Below are positions 18,246 to 26,802 of a DNA stretch of 49,287 nt, one piece after another. Position 1 is the first letter of the stretch; each line of letters starts with the position of its first letter. The notes under the pieces were generated by a model. The model saw only the letters and a list, made by a program, of their open reading frames with translations, searched no databases and was not told the DNA's origin. The stretch is from Methylophaga lonarensis MPL (GTDB lineage: Bacteria > Pseudomonadota > Gammaproteobacteria > Nitrosococcales > Methylophagaceae): contig NZ_APHR01000009.1 in NCBI RefSeq assembly GCF_000349205.1, positions 1-49,287 of the forward strand. The letters run 5' to 3'. Made by a program: the position numbers and the translations under genes.

Positions 18246-18377
18246 TAGGGTGGAGCCTGGGGCTGAATGTCACTCTGTGCAGGCAGGGGACAAGTCGCTC
18301 TCAGGCGAGTTTTCGATAGCACACTATTAATGGTGTCAGGTCACTAGAACCTAAGAAAACTGTGAGAGGAGAGAGAA

Positions 18378-19388
18378 ATGAGTTTTAGAGAACCCTTGTA
18401 TGTGGGGCCTGTTCATAGCGAGCCTATACACGTAGTTCAGCTTACCTCAGATGATGTGTTGGCCCAGGCCGAAGCATTGCCATTTTGGTCTCAGGAGTAC
18501 ACACAGCTCGATAAAGGTGAATTTTCGGGTGCTGTGACCAGTGTCAGTTGCCACGGTGTGCAGTTGTTCCGTGAAACGATGAATCGTGCTGTTGATGAAA
18601 TCGCAAGTGCACCTGCCAACAGTTATGTTGTTGGCTTGCCAACGATTATCGAAGGCACCGCCTCGTGGGGATTGCAGCCGCTGAGTCGAGATAGCCTGAT
18701 CACGCTGGACAAAAATACCGAGCTGATGTTTCGGACGTCGCATTTGTCTGAAATAACGGCAACGGTCATTGCTGCGGATCGCTTGGAGGCTTATGCCGAA
18801 AAAGTTGAGCGAGTTGATCTCAGCAAGTTGATGAGCAAAGTCAAACCTGTAGAGACGATCAAACCAGAACTTGCTGATAGGTTGTGCAACATTTTGATTG
18901 GCGGTGCACAACACATCATGGATATCAACAGTTCTGAACAAGCATTGAAAATCTGGCGGCACCTTGAAGATGATTTGCTTGATGCAGTCATGCAATCACT
19001 CATGCAGGTCAGTGAAAATCCCATTCGAAACAATGAACACCGGATACACCGACATATTGTTAATCGAGTACGCGAGCTTACGTTGATGAACCAGGATCAG
19101 ATGCTCTCGATAGGTGATCTATGCAGAGCGCTGAACATCAGCAGGCGTACTCTCAATCATGCGTTCACCCGGGTATTGGGGATTACTCCTGTCGCTTACA
19201 TTCGAAATGTGCGCTTGCAGCGGATAAGAGAAGAGTTACAGTCCTCTGCATTTCAAGTCACAACCATTGCTGATGTTGCTGCTAAGTGGGGCTTCTGGCA
19301 CATGAGCCTTTTTTCACGTTACTACCGGGAACTGTTTGGTGAGTGCCCCAATGAGACTTTACAGCGCTCACGCACAATAAATATCTGA
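18378..19388 (+). CDS. AraC-family regulator, EutR-like; probable activator of the mau/azurin/porin regulon
   Basis: The 336-residue product has a C-terminal AraC DNA-binding domain (about residues 230-330) with two helix-turn-helix units: LSIGDLCRALNISRRTL, and TIADVAAKWGFWHMSLFSRYY. The N-terminal part resembles EutR, the ethanolamine regulator: FWSQEYTQLDKGEFSG and VQLFRETMN. A sensor for an amine is therefore plausible. Five copies of one operator flank the methylamine genes and this gene. Classic mauR is LysR-type, so this would be a different solution. GAGGAGA precedes the ATG. tatABC follows 60 bp downstream on the same strand. Confidence 0.85.
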   Translation: MSFREPLYVGPVHSEPIHVVQLTSDDVLAQAEALPFWSQEYTQLDKGEFSGAVTSVSCHGVQLFRETMNRAVDEIASAPANSYVVGLPTIIEGTASWGLQPLSRDSLITLDKNTELMFRTSHLSEITATVIAADRLEAYAEKVERVDLSKLMSKVKPVETIKPELADRLCNILIGGAQHIMDINSSEQALKIWRHLEDDLLDAVMQSLMQVSENPIRNNEHRIHRHIVNRVRELTLMNQDQMLSIGDLCRALNISRRTLNHAFTRVLGITPVAYIRNVRLQRIREELQSSAFQVTTIADVAAKWGFWHMSLFSRYYRELFGECPNETLQRSRTINI

Positions 19389-19412
19389 TCGAAAACCACG
19401 CTCAAAGCGTTG

Positions 19413-19429
19413 TTTAAATGTGATTTAAA
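19413..19429 (+). repeat. AT-rich palindrome before tatA
   Basis: TTTAAAT (19413-19419) and ATTTAAA (19423-19429) form a perfect 7-bp inverted repeat with a 3-nt centre, just before the tatA ribosome binding site. It may be an operator; too AT-rich for a strong hairpin. Confidence 0.35.
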
Positions 19430-19448
19430 ACACTTGGAGAAATGAATA

Positions 19449-19661
19449 ATGGGAGCAATGAGTCTCTGGCACTGGGTCATCGTTTTGGTTGTTGTGGCGT
19501 TGGTATTTGGCACAAAAAAATTGCGTAACCTGGGCGGTGATGCGGGCGTAGCGATCAAAAATTTCAAAGACGCAGTGAAAGATGATTCAGCCACTCCAGA
19601 ATTGAGCCAGACTAAACATGCAGCATCGCAGACATCATCTGCAGAGCCGCGCGAACGTTAA
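19449..19661 (+). CDS. tatA: Sec-independent translocase subunit TatA
   Basis: TatA forms the pore-like part of the twin-arginine translocase. The 70-residue product has the family pattern: a short N-terminal membrane helix ([19 protein letters not shown]), the [10 protein letters not shown] hinge and an amphipathic helix ([12 protein letters not shown]), then a polar tail. GGAG lies 9 bases before ATG 19449. It is downstream of the araC-type gene and starts tatABC. MauA and MauM are likely clients. Confidence 0.93.
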   Translation: MGAMSLWHWVIVLVVVALVFGTKKLRNLGGDAGVAIKNFKDAVKDDSATPELSQTKHAASQTSSAEPRER

Positions 19662-19670
19662 TTCATTCCA

Positions 19671-20030
19671 ATGTTTAACATAGCGTTCCCAGAGTTGATG
19701 GTGATTTTTACCGTGGCACTCGTTGTCATCGGCCCTGACAAGCTTCCAAAAGTTGCTCGTGGAGCAGGATTGATGATGGGTCGAGTGCGACGATTCGCCA
19801 ATGATATTAAGTCTGATATCGATGCGGAATTGCGAAGTGAAGACTTAAAACGTTTGCAGTTAGAGTTGCAACAGCAAGAGTTGCAACTGAATGATGAGTT
19901 ACGTCGTGGAATGCAGCCGGTCGAGGAGGTGATTCGTCGGCCAGATCAAGCACTCATTGAGGCTGTCAAACAAGCATCCCCGGCGTCTCAGAGCCATGAG
20001 ACTTTAAACGTTGAAGGGGTTAAAGATTGA
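19671..20030 (+). CDS. tatB: Sec-independent translocase subunit TatB
   Basis: TatB with TatC recognises twin-arginine signals. The 119-residue product has MFNIAFPELMVIFTVALVVIGPDKLP, the TatB-type start with Glu in the membrane segment and the GPDKLP hinge, followed by a long amphipathic helix rich in Gln and Leu. It lies 9 bp after tatA and its stop overlaps the tatC start. Confidence 0.93.
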   Translation: MFNIAFPELMVIFTVALVVIGPDKLPKVARGAGLMMGRVRRFANDIKSDIDAELRSEDLKRLQLELQQQELQLNDELRRGMQPVEEVIRRPDQALIEAVKQASPASQSHETLNVEGVKD

Positions 20031-20782
20031 GCTCTGAGAATAGTTTTTTGTCACATTTGTTGGAGCTGCGAGACAGGTTGCTGCGAAGTATCGTAGGCAT
20101 GTTAGCACTGACAATCCTGCTTTTACCCTTTGCCAATGACATATACCGACTGTTGGCAGAGCCACTATTGCTGAGCCTGCCAGTCGGTGGACAGATGATT
20201 GCTACGGAAGTCACAACACCGTTTTTTATTCCGATGAAGGCGGTCTTGCTGGTGGCATTTTTGTTGTCATCACCTTACACCATTTATCAGCTTTGGGCAT
20301 TTGTAGCGCCTGGCCTGCACGATAGCGAAAGGCGGCTGTTAATTCCACTTGTGCTGTCTAGCGTACTTCTCCTGTTTTGTGGGATAGCTTTTGCCTATTT
20401 CTTGGTGTTCCCAGTGGTGTTTGGTTTTATCAGCAGTACCACCCCGGAAGGCGTGGCGATGATGACAGACATTGGGCGATACCTTGATTTTGCACTGACG
20501 CTTTTTATTGCTTTCGGTCTGGCATTTGAAACCCCTGTTGTCGTAGTACTGCTGGTTAGACTTGGTGTGGTCAGTGTGAATGCTTTGCGTGAAGCTCGTG
20601 CCTATGTAATTGTTGGTGCTTTTGTTCTCGGTGCCATCGTCACGCCTCCAGACATAATGTCGCAGTTTTTGTTGGCGATACCCATGTGGATTCTTTATGA
20701 GATTGGAATCATGGTGGCTGGTCTCATAGAGCAGCGAAATCAGGCCTTTAGCAAGACCCCACAATCTGAGAATCATCGCTGA
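20027..20782 (+). CDS. tatC: Sec-independent translocase subunit TatC
   Basis: TatC is the six-helix membrane receptor for Tat signals. The 251-residue product shows the N-terminal SFLSHLLELRDRLLRS motif with the conserved Glu, the PFFIPMK loop, YQLWAFVAPGL (family: YQxWxFxxPGL) and FGLAFETPVV in the fourth to fifth helices. The start is a TTG at 20027 overlapping the tatB stop as TTGA, a coupled and weak start. It ends the araC-tatABC unit. Confidence 0.95.
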   Translation: MSSENSFLSHLLELRDRLLRSIVGMLALTILLLPFANDIYRLLAEPLLLSLPVGGQMIATEVTTPFFIPMKAVLLVAFLLSSPYTIYQLWAFVAPGLHDSERRLLIPLVLSSVLLLFCGIAFAYFLVFPVVFGFISSTTPEGVAMMTDIGRYLDFALTLFIAFGLAFETPVVVVLLVRLGVVSVNALREARAYVIVGAFVLGAIVTPPDIMSQFLLAIPMWILYEIGIMVAGLIEQRNQAFSKTPQSENHR

Positions 20783-21057
20783 TCTAATGGCGTGATGAAA
20801 AAATTTGGCCTGGACTTCTTGTCAACGAATACTCTGGGTAGCGAGGCTCTGATTCCCAGTTAAAATAACCATCTGACCATTCTCCGATTTATCTTGAGGT
20901 TGAATCCTCTCGTAGACTTGTTCTCAGGTTTGAGCATGCTTATGCGGTTGGCTATCCGAGGAGCTCAGTTAATTTGGCTGCCTTCATATCCATATTTACT
21001 AATAACACTGCTATAGTTAAGGTCGATTGATAGCCGACGATCATTTGGGGGGCATTG

Positions 21058-21510
21058 ATGCGCAAATCCTATCCTTTTTTCAACAAAACGCAGCTATTTT
21101 TGCCGTTTTTGTTGTTTTTGGCGGCTTGTACGGATGATGCGGAGCTCGCTTCTGAAAACCTGACGATTCCGGGTAAGCATACGGTCGAAATCTTCAAAAG
21201 CACGGGAAGTGTGCAGTGCGAACCGGGTTCAGGTTATTCACTTGGTCAGATGCTGGCCGAATTAAACAATCAGGATATTGAAGTTTATACCGCGGCTTGC
21301 GGTGTGATGACCGGTATGCAGTTTATTGCGATGTGTGGTGCCGGTGATGGCAATATCAATGTGTTTGCGATTGATCAGGCTGATTTGGCGGTTGCGCTTG
21401 AGTTGGGCTTTGCCGTTACCGATGAATTGCCGGGAGATAATGACGGCCCGCTGTGGCAATTGAAAAAATGTGCGCCGATGACTGCAGATAGTTCAAGTGC
21501 TTTGCAGTGA
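21058..21510 (+). CDS. Putative lipoprotein of unknown function
   Basis: The 150-residue product has a signal with lipobox LAAC (lipidated Cys at about residue 24) and five further cysteines in a small periplasmic domain (VQCEPGSGYSLGQM, YTAACGVMTG, MCGAGDGNINVF, KKCAP). No family was recognised. The ATG follows a GGGGGG stretch. It lies 37 bp before the NMT1-GGDEF gene and could be cotranscribed. Confidence 0.65.
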   Translation: MRKSYPFFNKTQLFLPFLLFLAACTDDAELASENLTIPGKHTVEIFKSTGSVQCEPGSGYSLGQMLAELNNQDIEVYTAACGVMTGMQFIAMCGAGDGNINVFAIDQADLAVALELGFAVTDELPGDNDGPLWQLKKCAPMTADSSSALQ

Positions 21511-21547
21511 TTAAGCCGAGTATCTGGCACCAGTGGCTGACTAGCCA

Positions 21548-23173
21548 GTGAAGTTCATTGTCTCCTTATATCTGCTGTTTTTCAGCCAGCTTGCGGTTGC
21601 CATGCAGCCAGTGACTTTGCAGCTGCCTTGGAGTCATCAGTTTCAGTTTGCGGGTTACTATGCGGCTGAAATGCAGGGATATTTTGCCGATGAAGGCCTG
21701 GAAGTTGAGATCCTTCCAGGGCTTTTGCCTGGTGGCAACAGTGTCAATGTAGTCGGTGAGGTGGTATTTCAGCAGGCAGAGTTTGGCGTCACGCGAAGCG
21801 ATCTGCTTGTGCATCGTGCAAGAGGTTTGCCGGTGGTGATGCTTGCCAGCATCATGCAACGCAGTCCGGCAGCATTTATCTCTCTGCAAGACTTTAATAT
21901 TCAGGGGCTTGAAGATATTGGCGATGCGTCGGTGAGCTTACCGCTGATGCTTGATGAGCGAGGCGCTATTATCGATGTTGAGGTGATTGCGGCGTTGGAA
22001 AAAGCGGGTGTAGATATTTCGAGCCTGAATAACCAGACGCCCAGCTGGGATCTGCAGGATTTGCAGCAGGGAAAGACTCAGCTGATGCTGGGATTCACTA
22101 CCGATGCTCCATACATTCTCGAGCGACGAGGCTATCAGCCACGGGTGATTTTACCGGAAGATTATGGCATTGATGTCTATGGTGACCTGTTGTTCACCAG
22201 TGAAGCAACCTTGCGTGAAGCCCCTCAGATGGTCGCGGGCTTTCGGCGTGCAGCGATACGTGGTTGGCAGTACGCATTTGAACATCCTGAGGTCATTGCA
22301 GATTACATTTTGCAACATTACCCGCCCTATGAAGCTGATTTTGATAGGGATTTTCTACTCAATGAAGCGATGCTCTTGCAACAGTACATTCAGCCGGATC
22401 TGATTGAAATTGGCTACACCAATATCGAGCGTTGGCAGCGGATCTTGAATATCTATCGCGAAATTGGTCTGACGGGTCCGGTTGAATTGGAGCAGTTTAT
22501 CTATCAGGTACGCATTGCCGCGCCAAGCAAGTGGTACAAACCGACCATTGCGGTGCTGCTGATCCTGTTCTCATTGAGTTTGTTGCTGGTATTTCGTTTG
22601 TTTCAGAGTCGGCGGATGCTGGAGTTTCAGGTGCGTTATCGAGAGAAACGAGAGTCACAATTACAGCGCCAGGCCGAAACAGACCCTTTGACCGGCCTGG
22701 ATAATCGCCGTCGCTTCAACCTTGAACTGGAAACACTTTTTTGGCGTGCTCAACGCCATCAACTCAAATTGGCAGTGATTCTGCTGGATATTGATCATTT
22801 CAAGAAGATTAATGACACTTTTGGGCATCCGGTGGGCGACAGAGTGCTGTGCAACTTGGCAGAACTGTGTCGGCAAGCGTTGCGTGAAAGTGATTTTGCC
22901 TGTCGTTACGGTGGCGAGGAATTTGCCTTTTTATTGCCTGACAGTGATCTGTCGGATGCTGTGGCAATCGCTGAACGTCTGGCACAGAGTATCGAGGATG
23001 CCGAGATTATTACCGGGGATCAGCGGGTCCGGTTTACGGTCAGTATGGGCGTTGCAGAGCTTGCCCCTACCGATGAGAATGCTGAACAGTTGATTCATCG
23101 GGCGGATGTGTTGATGTATCAGGCAAAACGGTCAGGGCGAAACTCGATTCAGTCAGTGTTATCAGCAGAGTGA
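21548..23173 (+). CDS. Periplasmic-sensor diguanylate cyclase (NMT1/THI5-like domain plus GGDEF)
   Basis: This 541-residue protein joins a signal peptide (1-18), an NMT1/THI5-like solute-binding domain (about 20-310, LPWSHQFQFAGYYAAEMQGYF), one membrane helix (about 335-355) and a GGDEF domain (about 375-541). The GGEEF active-site signature is intact, and RESD five residues before it is an RxxD product-inhibition site. It should make c-di-GMP under control of a periplasmic ligand, perhaps a pyrimidine- or thiamine-precursor-like compound; the ligand is inference. The start is GTG 21548. It overlaps the next convergent gene by 25 bp. Confidence 0.88.
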   Translation: MKFIVSLYLLFFSQLAVAMQPVTLQLPWSHQFQFAGYYAAEMQGYFADEGLEVEILPGLLPGGNSVNVVGEVVFQQAEFGVTRSDLLVHRARGLPVVMLASIMQRSPAAFISLQDFNIQGLEDIGDASVSLPLMLDERGAIIDVEVIAALEKAGVDISSLNNQTPSWDLQDLQQGKTQLMLGFTTDAPYILERRGYQPRVILPEDYGIDVYGDLLFTSEATLREAPQMVAGFRRAAIRGWQYAFEHPEVIADYILQHYPPYEADFDRDFLLNEAMLLQQYIQPDLIEIGYTNIERWQRILNIYREIGLTGPVELEQFIYQVRIAAPSKWYKPTIAVLLILFSLSLLLVFRLFQSRRMLEFQVRYREKRESQLQRQAETDPLTGLDNRRRFNLELETLFWRAQRHQLKLAVILLDIDHFKKINDTFGHPVGDRVLCNLAELCRQALRESDFACRYGGEEFAFLLPDSDLSDAVAIAERLAQSIEDAEIITGDQRVRFTVSMGVAELAPTDENAEQLIHRADVLMYQAKRSGRNSIQSVLSAE

Positions 23174-23400
23174 TCATTGGCAAGCCAGCCCATTTTCCAG
23201 AGTTTGGCGTTTCTGAGGTCGCCTATTTTTACATGGTAAGTATTGTGAGTGAGTACTGACTCTATTTTAAATATCTCGTCACCACGCTTTTTTGAGACAA
23301 CCCCAACGATCAAAAAATGACGTTCACGGTTTTGAGGTGTGAGCGAGGTCCATTTGGAAAACATCAGCTTGGTCGGATTTATCTGATTTTTTGAGGTCAT
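23149..23400 (-). CDS. TIGR02450-type Trp-rich small protein
   Basis: The 83-residue product has INPTKLMFSKWTSLTPQNRER, then HFLIVGVV and a KLWKMGW end with spaced tryptophans. This is the layout of the TIGR02450 conserved hypothetical family (INPKKLLLSKWTA... QNKEKHF). The function is unknown. I chose ATG 23400; the frame stays open to 23628 but the added part runs antisense through pdxH. The C-terminus overlaps the end of the GGDEF gene. Confidence 0.75.
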   Translation of the reverse strand: MTSKNQINPTKLMFSKWTSLTPQNRERHFLIVGVVSKKRGDEIFKIESVLTHNTYHVKIGDLRNAKLWKMGWLANDHSADNTD

Positions 23401-23496
23401 AGCTATCAAGTTAAACAGTTTCAGGCCTGAATGAGACAATTCGCGGTATAGATCTACTGAAACCATCCGACATGAAATAAACCACAGGATCCGTTG

Positions 23497-24144
23497 ATGA
23501 CGACAGATAAAAAGCTTGCAGACCTGCGTAAAAGCTATGAAAAGGGCAGTTTGCTTGAGCATGAGTTGGACTTGGAGCCCTTGCAGCAGTTTGATGCCTG
23601 GTTCCAGGAAGCACTCAAGCACGAGCAATACGAAGCCAACGCGATGACCGTCGCCACGGTAGACGAAAATGGTCGTCCTTCTTGTCGGCCAGTTCTGGTC
23701 AAGTCATATGATGAGCGCGGCCTGGTCTGGTACACCAATTACCTTAGCCGAAAATCGAAGGCGCTGGAATCAAACCCCTATGCGAGCTTGCAGTTTCACT
23801 GGCAAGCGCTGGAGCGTGTGGTGCGTATCGAGGGCAGGGTCTGCAAAGTCAGCGAACAGGAGTCCGACGAGTACTTTGCCAGTCGGCCATTATCACACCG
23901 GATTGGCGCTTGGGCTTCACCACAAAGCCAGGTGATTTCGGGGCGGGAAGAAATTGTCGCCAATGCGGCGAAGTATGGATTGGAGTTCGGCTTGAAACCA
24001 CCAAGACCACCGCACTGGGGCGGCTTCAGGCTGGAGCCTGACTATTGGGAGTTTTGGCAGGGGCGAACCTCTCGTTTACATGACCGGATCGTCTATCAGC
24101 TTGATGGCGATGGACGCTGGTTAAAACAGCGCTTGGCACCTTGA
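23497..24144 (+). CDS. pdxH: Pyridoxamine 5'-phosphate oxidase
   Basis: PdxH is an FMN enzyme that oxidises pyridoxine/pyridoxamine 5'-phosphate to pyridoxal 5'-phosphate. The 215-residue product has family segments [32 protein letters not shown] (FMN/phosphate binding), [22 protein letters not shown] and a C-terminal RLHDRIVYQ end with RLAP. ATG 23497 follows AGGA. It stands alone, upstream of tpx. Confidence 0.95.
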   Translation: MTTDKKLADLRKSYEKGSLLEHELDLEPLQQFDAWFQEALKHEQYEANAMTVATVDENGRPSCRPVLVKSYDERGLVWYTNYLSRKSKALESNPYASLQFHWQALERVVRIEGRVCKVSEQESDEYFASRPLSHRIGAWASPQSQVISGREEIVANAAKYGLEFGLKPPRPPHWGGFRLEPDYWEFWQGRTSRLHDRIVYQLDGDGRWLKQRLAP

Positions 24145-24219
24145 ATCAGCGATTGCTAATTTGACATTCAGTGGGTCGTGATGTGTCATGCCACTTCTTG
24201 ATTGAATATGGAGAGCAAC

Positions 24220-24714
24220 ATGGCAACAGTGACATTAAAAGGTAATCCGTTTGAAACCGTGGGCGATCTGCCAGCAGTTGGCTCGGCCGCACCTGACTTT
24301 ACACTGACAAAAGATGATCTTGCCGATCTGAAACGTAGCGATATCAATGGTCGGCTGGTATTGAATATTTTCCCTTCTATCGACACGCCCACCTGTGCCA
24401 CTTCGGTGCGCGAGTTCAACAAACGTGCTGTGGCCAAGGCAGACACCACCGTGGTTTGTGTGTCGATGGACCTGCCGTTTGCACTGAGCCGTTTTTGCGG
24501 TGCCGAGGGTATCGACGGGGTATTGATTGGCTCTGCCTTCCGCTCTGACTTTGGCAGCAGCTATGGTGTTGCTTTCAAAAACGGCCCGCTCCAGGGCTTG
24601 TTGTCACGAGCGGTTGTGGTCGTTGATGCTGATGGCAAGGTGCTATACACCGAGCAAGTGGCGGAAACCGCAGATGAACCCAATTATGAAGCGGCGCTGG
24701 CAGTATTGAGCTAA
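24220..24714 (+). CDS. tpx: Thiol peroxidase
   Basis: Tpx reduces hydroperoxides with thioredoxin. The 164-residue product has the peroxidatic Cys59 in DTPTCATSVREF and the resolving Cys93, 34 residues later, matching the Cys61/Cys95 pair of E. coli Tpx. GGAGAG precedes ATG 24220; an in-frame extension upstream adds an odd MNMESN and is unlikely. It ends at a strong terminator. Confidence 0.95.
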   Translation: MATVTLKGNPFETVGDLPAVGSAAPDFTLTKDDLADLKRSDINGRLVLNIFPSIDTPTCATSVREFNKRAVAKADTTVVCVSMDLPFALSRFCGAEGIDGVLIGSAFRSDFGSSYGVAFKNGPLQGLLSRAVVVVDADGKVLYTEQVAETADEPNYEAALAVLS

Positions 24715-24735
24715 ATTGTTAGGCCGTTTTAATAA

Positions 24736-24770
24736 AAAAGCCCCGGTGCAAAACACCGGGGCTTTTGTTT
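24736..24770. terminator. Bidirectional Rho-independent terminator
   Basis: A 13-bp perfect stem (AAAAGCCCCGGTG 24736-24748, CACCGGGGCTTTT 24754-24766) with a 5-nt loop lies between convergent tpx and the phosphonoacetate-hydrolase-like gene; both strands have A/T tracts, so it can serve both. Confidence 0.92.
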
Positions 24771-25929
24771 ATTGATTGGCTGCTATTTTATCAGCAGTTA
24801 CCGGCCAAATTGGTGCCAGCAGATTGCGACTCAGGTGCAGGTTAAAACTGAACTTGTCGGCTGCTGGAATCGCGCCCTTGAAGTTGTGCACAATCAGCGG
24901 TACTTCCATTTCATGAGTGGATCCGTGGGTGCGGTAGTGGGCGGGCAAGTCTTCCATTTCCACTTCTTCCAGTTCACCAAACACCGTGTCTTTATCACCC
25001 AGAACCACCAAGTCACCAATGCGCTCAGCCAGCAGGTGAAACTGTTTTGCGGCTTCCTCCCGAGTTAACACCTGTTCCACACCTTCCAGTGACAGCAGCA
25101 AACGGCTGACTTCATCTGCATCTTCAGGATGATTCAGCCATATCCAGGCGGTGCCGCCAAAGGTACGGTGGTGCTTGATATAGCGATCCCGTTCTGCGGA
25201 TAAAGCAAAGCGCAATGGCTGCTGGCGACGTTCACAGGCCTTGGCCAGATCCCAGCAGCGCTTTTTGTAATTCATGCCGTGGTCGGCCGTGATCATCAAA
25301 GCGGCATCAGGCGCAATGTCAGTCACCTGACCCAGCAAACGGTCCAGTTCGGCCTGATGAGCGCGTGACTCTTCAGCTTCGGGTGGCCACATATGCATGG
25401 GATAGTCGGTGGTATGCACATACAGGAAACCGATATCCGGACGATTTTGCAGAATATCCAGCGCCAGTTGCCATAACCAGTAGTTGATTTCCCGGCTGTA
25501 GATATCGGGTGCCGGGCCAAATTTTTCGATCATGTCTGCCGGGGCTTCTTCAGCTGAAATGGCAATTTCGGTATCAGCGCCAAGCAAGCGGATGGTTTTT
25601 TTCTTGCTGGTCAGCAGGGCACTTTTGACGCCGTGCATGCGCGCACGCTGAATCATGGTCGGCACCAGGATGGAGTTGCCATCTTCCATGTATTCCGGCT
25701 GATTCAGAGTTTCATCAAAATAGGAGTTGCCGGTGATGCCATGCTCATCAGGAAAGGCGCCGCAGCAGATAGAGGCATTATTGGCATTAGTCACTGTCGG
25801 CATTACGGCGCTAACCGTCTTATAGAAGCCATTATTGGCCATGGCTTTGATGCGAGGCATTTCAGAAGCTTCAAAATAGTCGGTGCCAAGGCCGTCAATC
25901 ATGGCAATAACAATACGTTGTGAATTCAT
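24769..25929 (-). CDS. Alkaline-phosphatase-superfamily hydrolase, phosphonoacetate hydrolase-like
   Basis: The 386-residue product has the alkaline-phosphatase fold with both metal sites: Asp12 (AMIDG), Thr47 as nucleophile, Asp175 and His179 (TTDYPMH), Asp216 and His217 (ADHG), and His339. The TNANN around Thr47, followed by FPDEHGITGNSYFD, resembles phosphonoacetate hydrolase (PhnA of Pseudomonas, as I recall TNPNN and GICGN), not nucleotide pyrophosphatases. There is no signal peptide, so it acts in the cytoplasm. It is last in a unit with a PstSCAB-like transporter and a SorC regulator. A related phosphonate or phosphoester could be the real substrate. Confidence 0.78.
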   Translation of the reverse strand: MNSQRIVIAMIDGLGTDYFEASEMPRIKAMANNGFYKTVSAVMPTVTNANNASICCGAFPDEHGITGNSYFDETLNQPEYMEDGNSILVPTMIQRARMHGVKSALLTSKKKTIRLLGADTEIAISAEEAPADMIEKFGPAPDIYSREINYWLWQLALDILQNRPDIGFLYVHTTDYPMHMWPPEAEESRAHQAELDRLLGQVTDIAPDAALMITADHGMNYKKRCWDLAKACERRQQPLRFALSAERDRYIKHHRTFGGTAWIWLNHPEDADEVSRLLLSLEGVEQVLTREEAAKQFHLLAERIGDLVVLGDKDTVFGELEEVEMEDLPAHYRTHGSTHEMEVPLIVHNFKGAIPAADKFSFNLHLSRNLLAPIWPVTADKIAANQ

Positions 25930-25958
25930 ATGAATAGTCCTTGAGTAAAAAACAGGGC

Positions 25959-26792
25959 TTAGCCGATACGGCCTTGCAGAAAATCCTGACCGGCAACCGT
26001 TGTCGGGTTGGCAAACAATTGCGCTGCCGGTGCGTTTTCGATGACTCGACCTTCCATCATCAACAAGGCCTGATCCGCCAGTCGCCGACTCTGTGCAATG
26101 TTGTGGGTGACAATGACAATGGTGTAGTCATTTTTGAGTTGCTGAACCAGTTGCTCAATGCGTTCGGTCGAGGCCGGATCCAGCGATGAACAGGGTTCAT
26201 CCATCAGAATGATTTGCGGCTGGTTGGCAAGCGTTCGTGCCAGACACAAGCGCTGTTGTTGTCCGCCCGATAATTGATGCGCTGACTGATGCAGTCGATC
26301 CTTCACCTCATCCCACAGTCCAGCCATGGTCAGGTAACGTTCAGCCAGCAGTTGCCGTTGGGAGCGTTTGAGCCGCTGATGAAAACGCACACCAAACAAC
26401 ACGTTTTCTTCAATAGACATCGGAAATGGCTGCGGTCGTTGATGAATAATGCCAATGACTTTGCGTACCGCACGGGCATCAACATCGCTTTGATAGATAT
26501 CCAGTTCACCAAAATAGACACTGCCGCTGGTGACTTCAGCGCCGGGCGTCAGCTCCAAGGTTCGATTGAGTGACTTGAGCAATGTCGACTTGCCACAGCC
26601 GGACGGGCCCATGATCGCCGTCACTTGTCGTTCAGCAATGCTGATATTGATATCAAACAAGCGTTGTTCCAGCCCGTAGTGAATGTTCAGTTGTTGTGTC
26701 TGCAAAATGCCTGCGGATGGCGCGCTGGCTGCAGTCAGGATGGCCGGATGTAGTGCAGCTGCTGAGTTCAAATTGATAGCGGTTTGTAACAT
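25959..26792 (-). CDS. PstB-like phosphate-type ABC transporter ATPase
   Basis: The 277-residue product is an ABC ATPase with Walker A GPSGCGKST, a Q-loop near HQRPQPFP, signature LSGGQQQR, Walker B IILMDEPCSSLD and the switch His in VTHN. The pattern is that of PstB. I chose ATG 26792, with GAGGA upstream; an in-frame TTG at 26798 is less likely. An unusual 30-residue Ala-rich leader precedes the ATPase core. It is followed by the hydrolase gene. Confidence 0.85.
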   Translation of the reverse strand: MLQTAINLNSAAALHPAILTAASAPSAGILQTQQLNIHYGLEQRLFDINISIAERQVTAIMGPSGCGKSTLLKSLNRTLELTPGAEVTSGSVYFGELDIYQSDVDARAVRKVIGIIHQRPQPFPMSIEENVLFGVRFHQRLKRSQRQLLAERYLTMAGLWDEVKDRLHQSAHQLSGGQQQRLCLARTLANQPQIILMDEPCSSLDPASTERIEQLVQQLKNDYTIVIVTHNIAQSRRLADQALLMMEGRVIENAPAAQLFANPTTVAGQDFLQGRIG

Positions 26793-26802
26793 AAGCAAGT
26801 CC

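Noticed and set aside
18058-18330. Short plus-strand frame (18109-18330) and the N-terminal extension of the porin frame to 18057
   Set aside because: Both cross the divergent promoter/operator region; the porin has a clean signal peptide and AGGAG at ATG 17955.
24769-25929. Nucleotide pyrophosphatase/phosphodiesterase call for the hydrolase
   Set aside because: The nucleophile motif is TNANN with a GITGN segment, closer to phosphonoacetate hydrolase; substrate remains uncertain.
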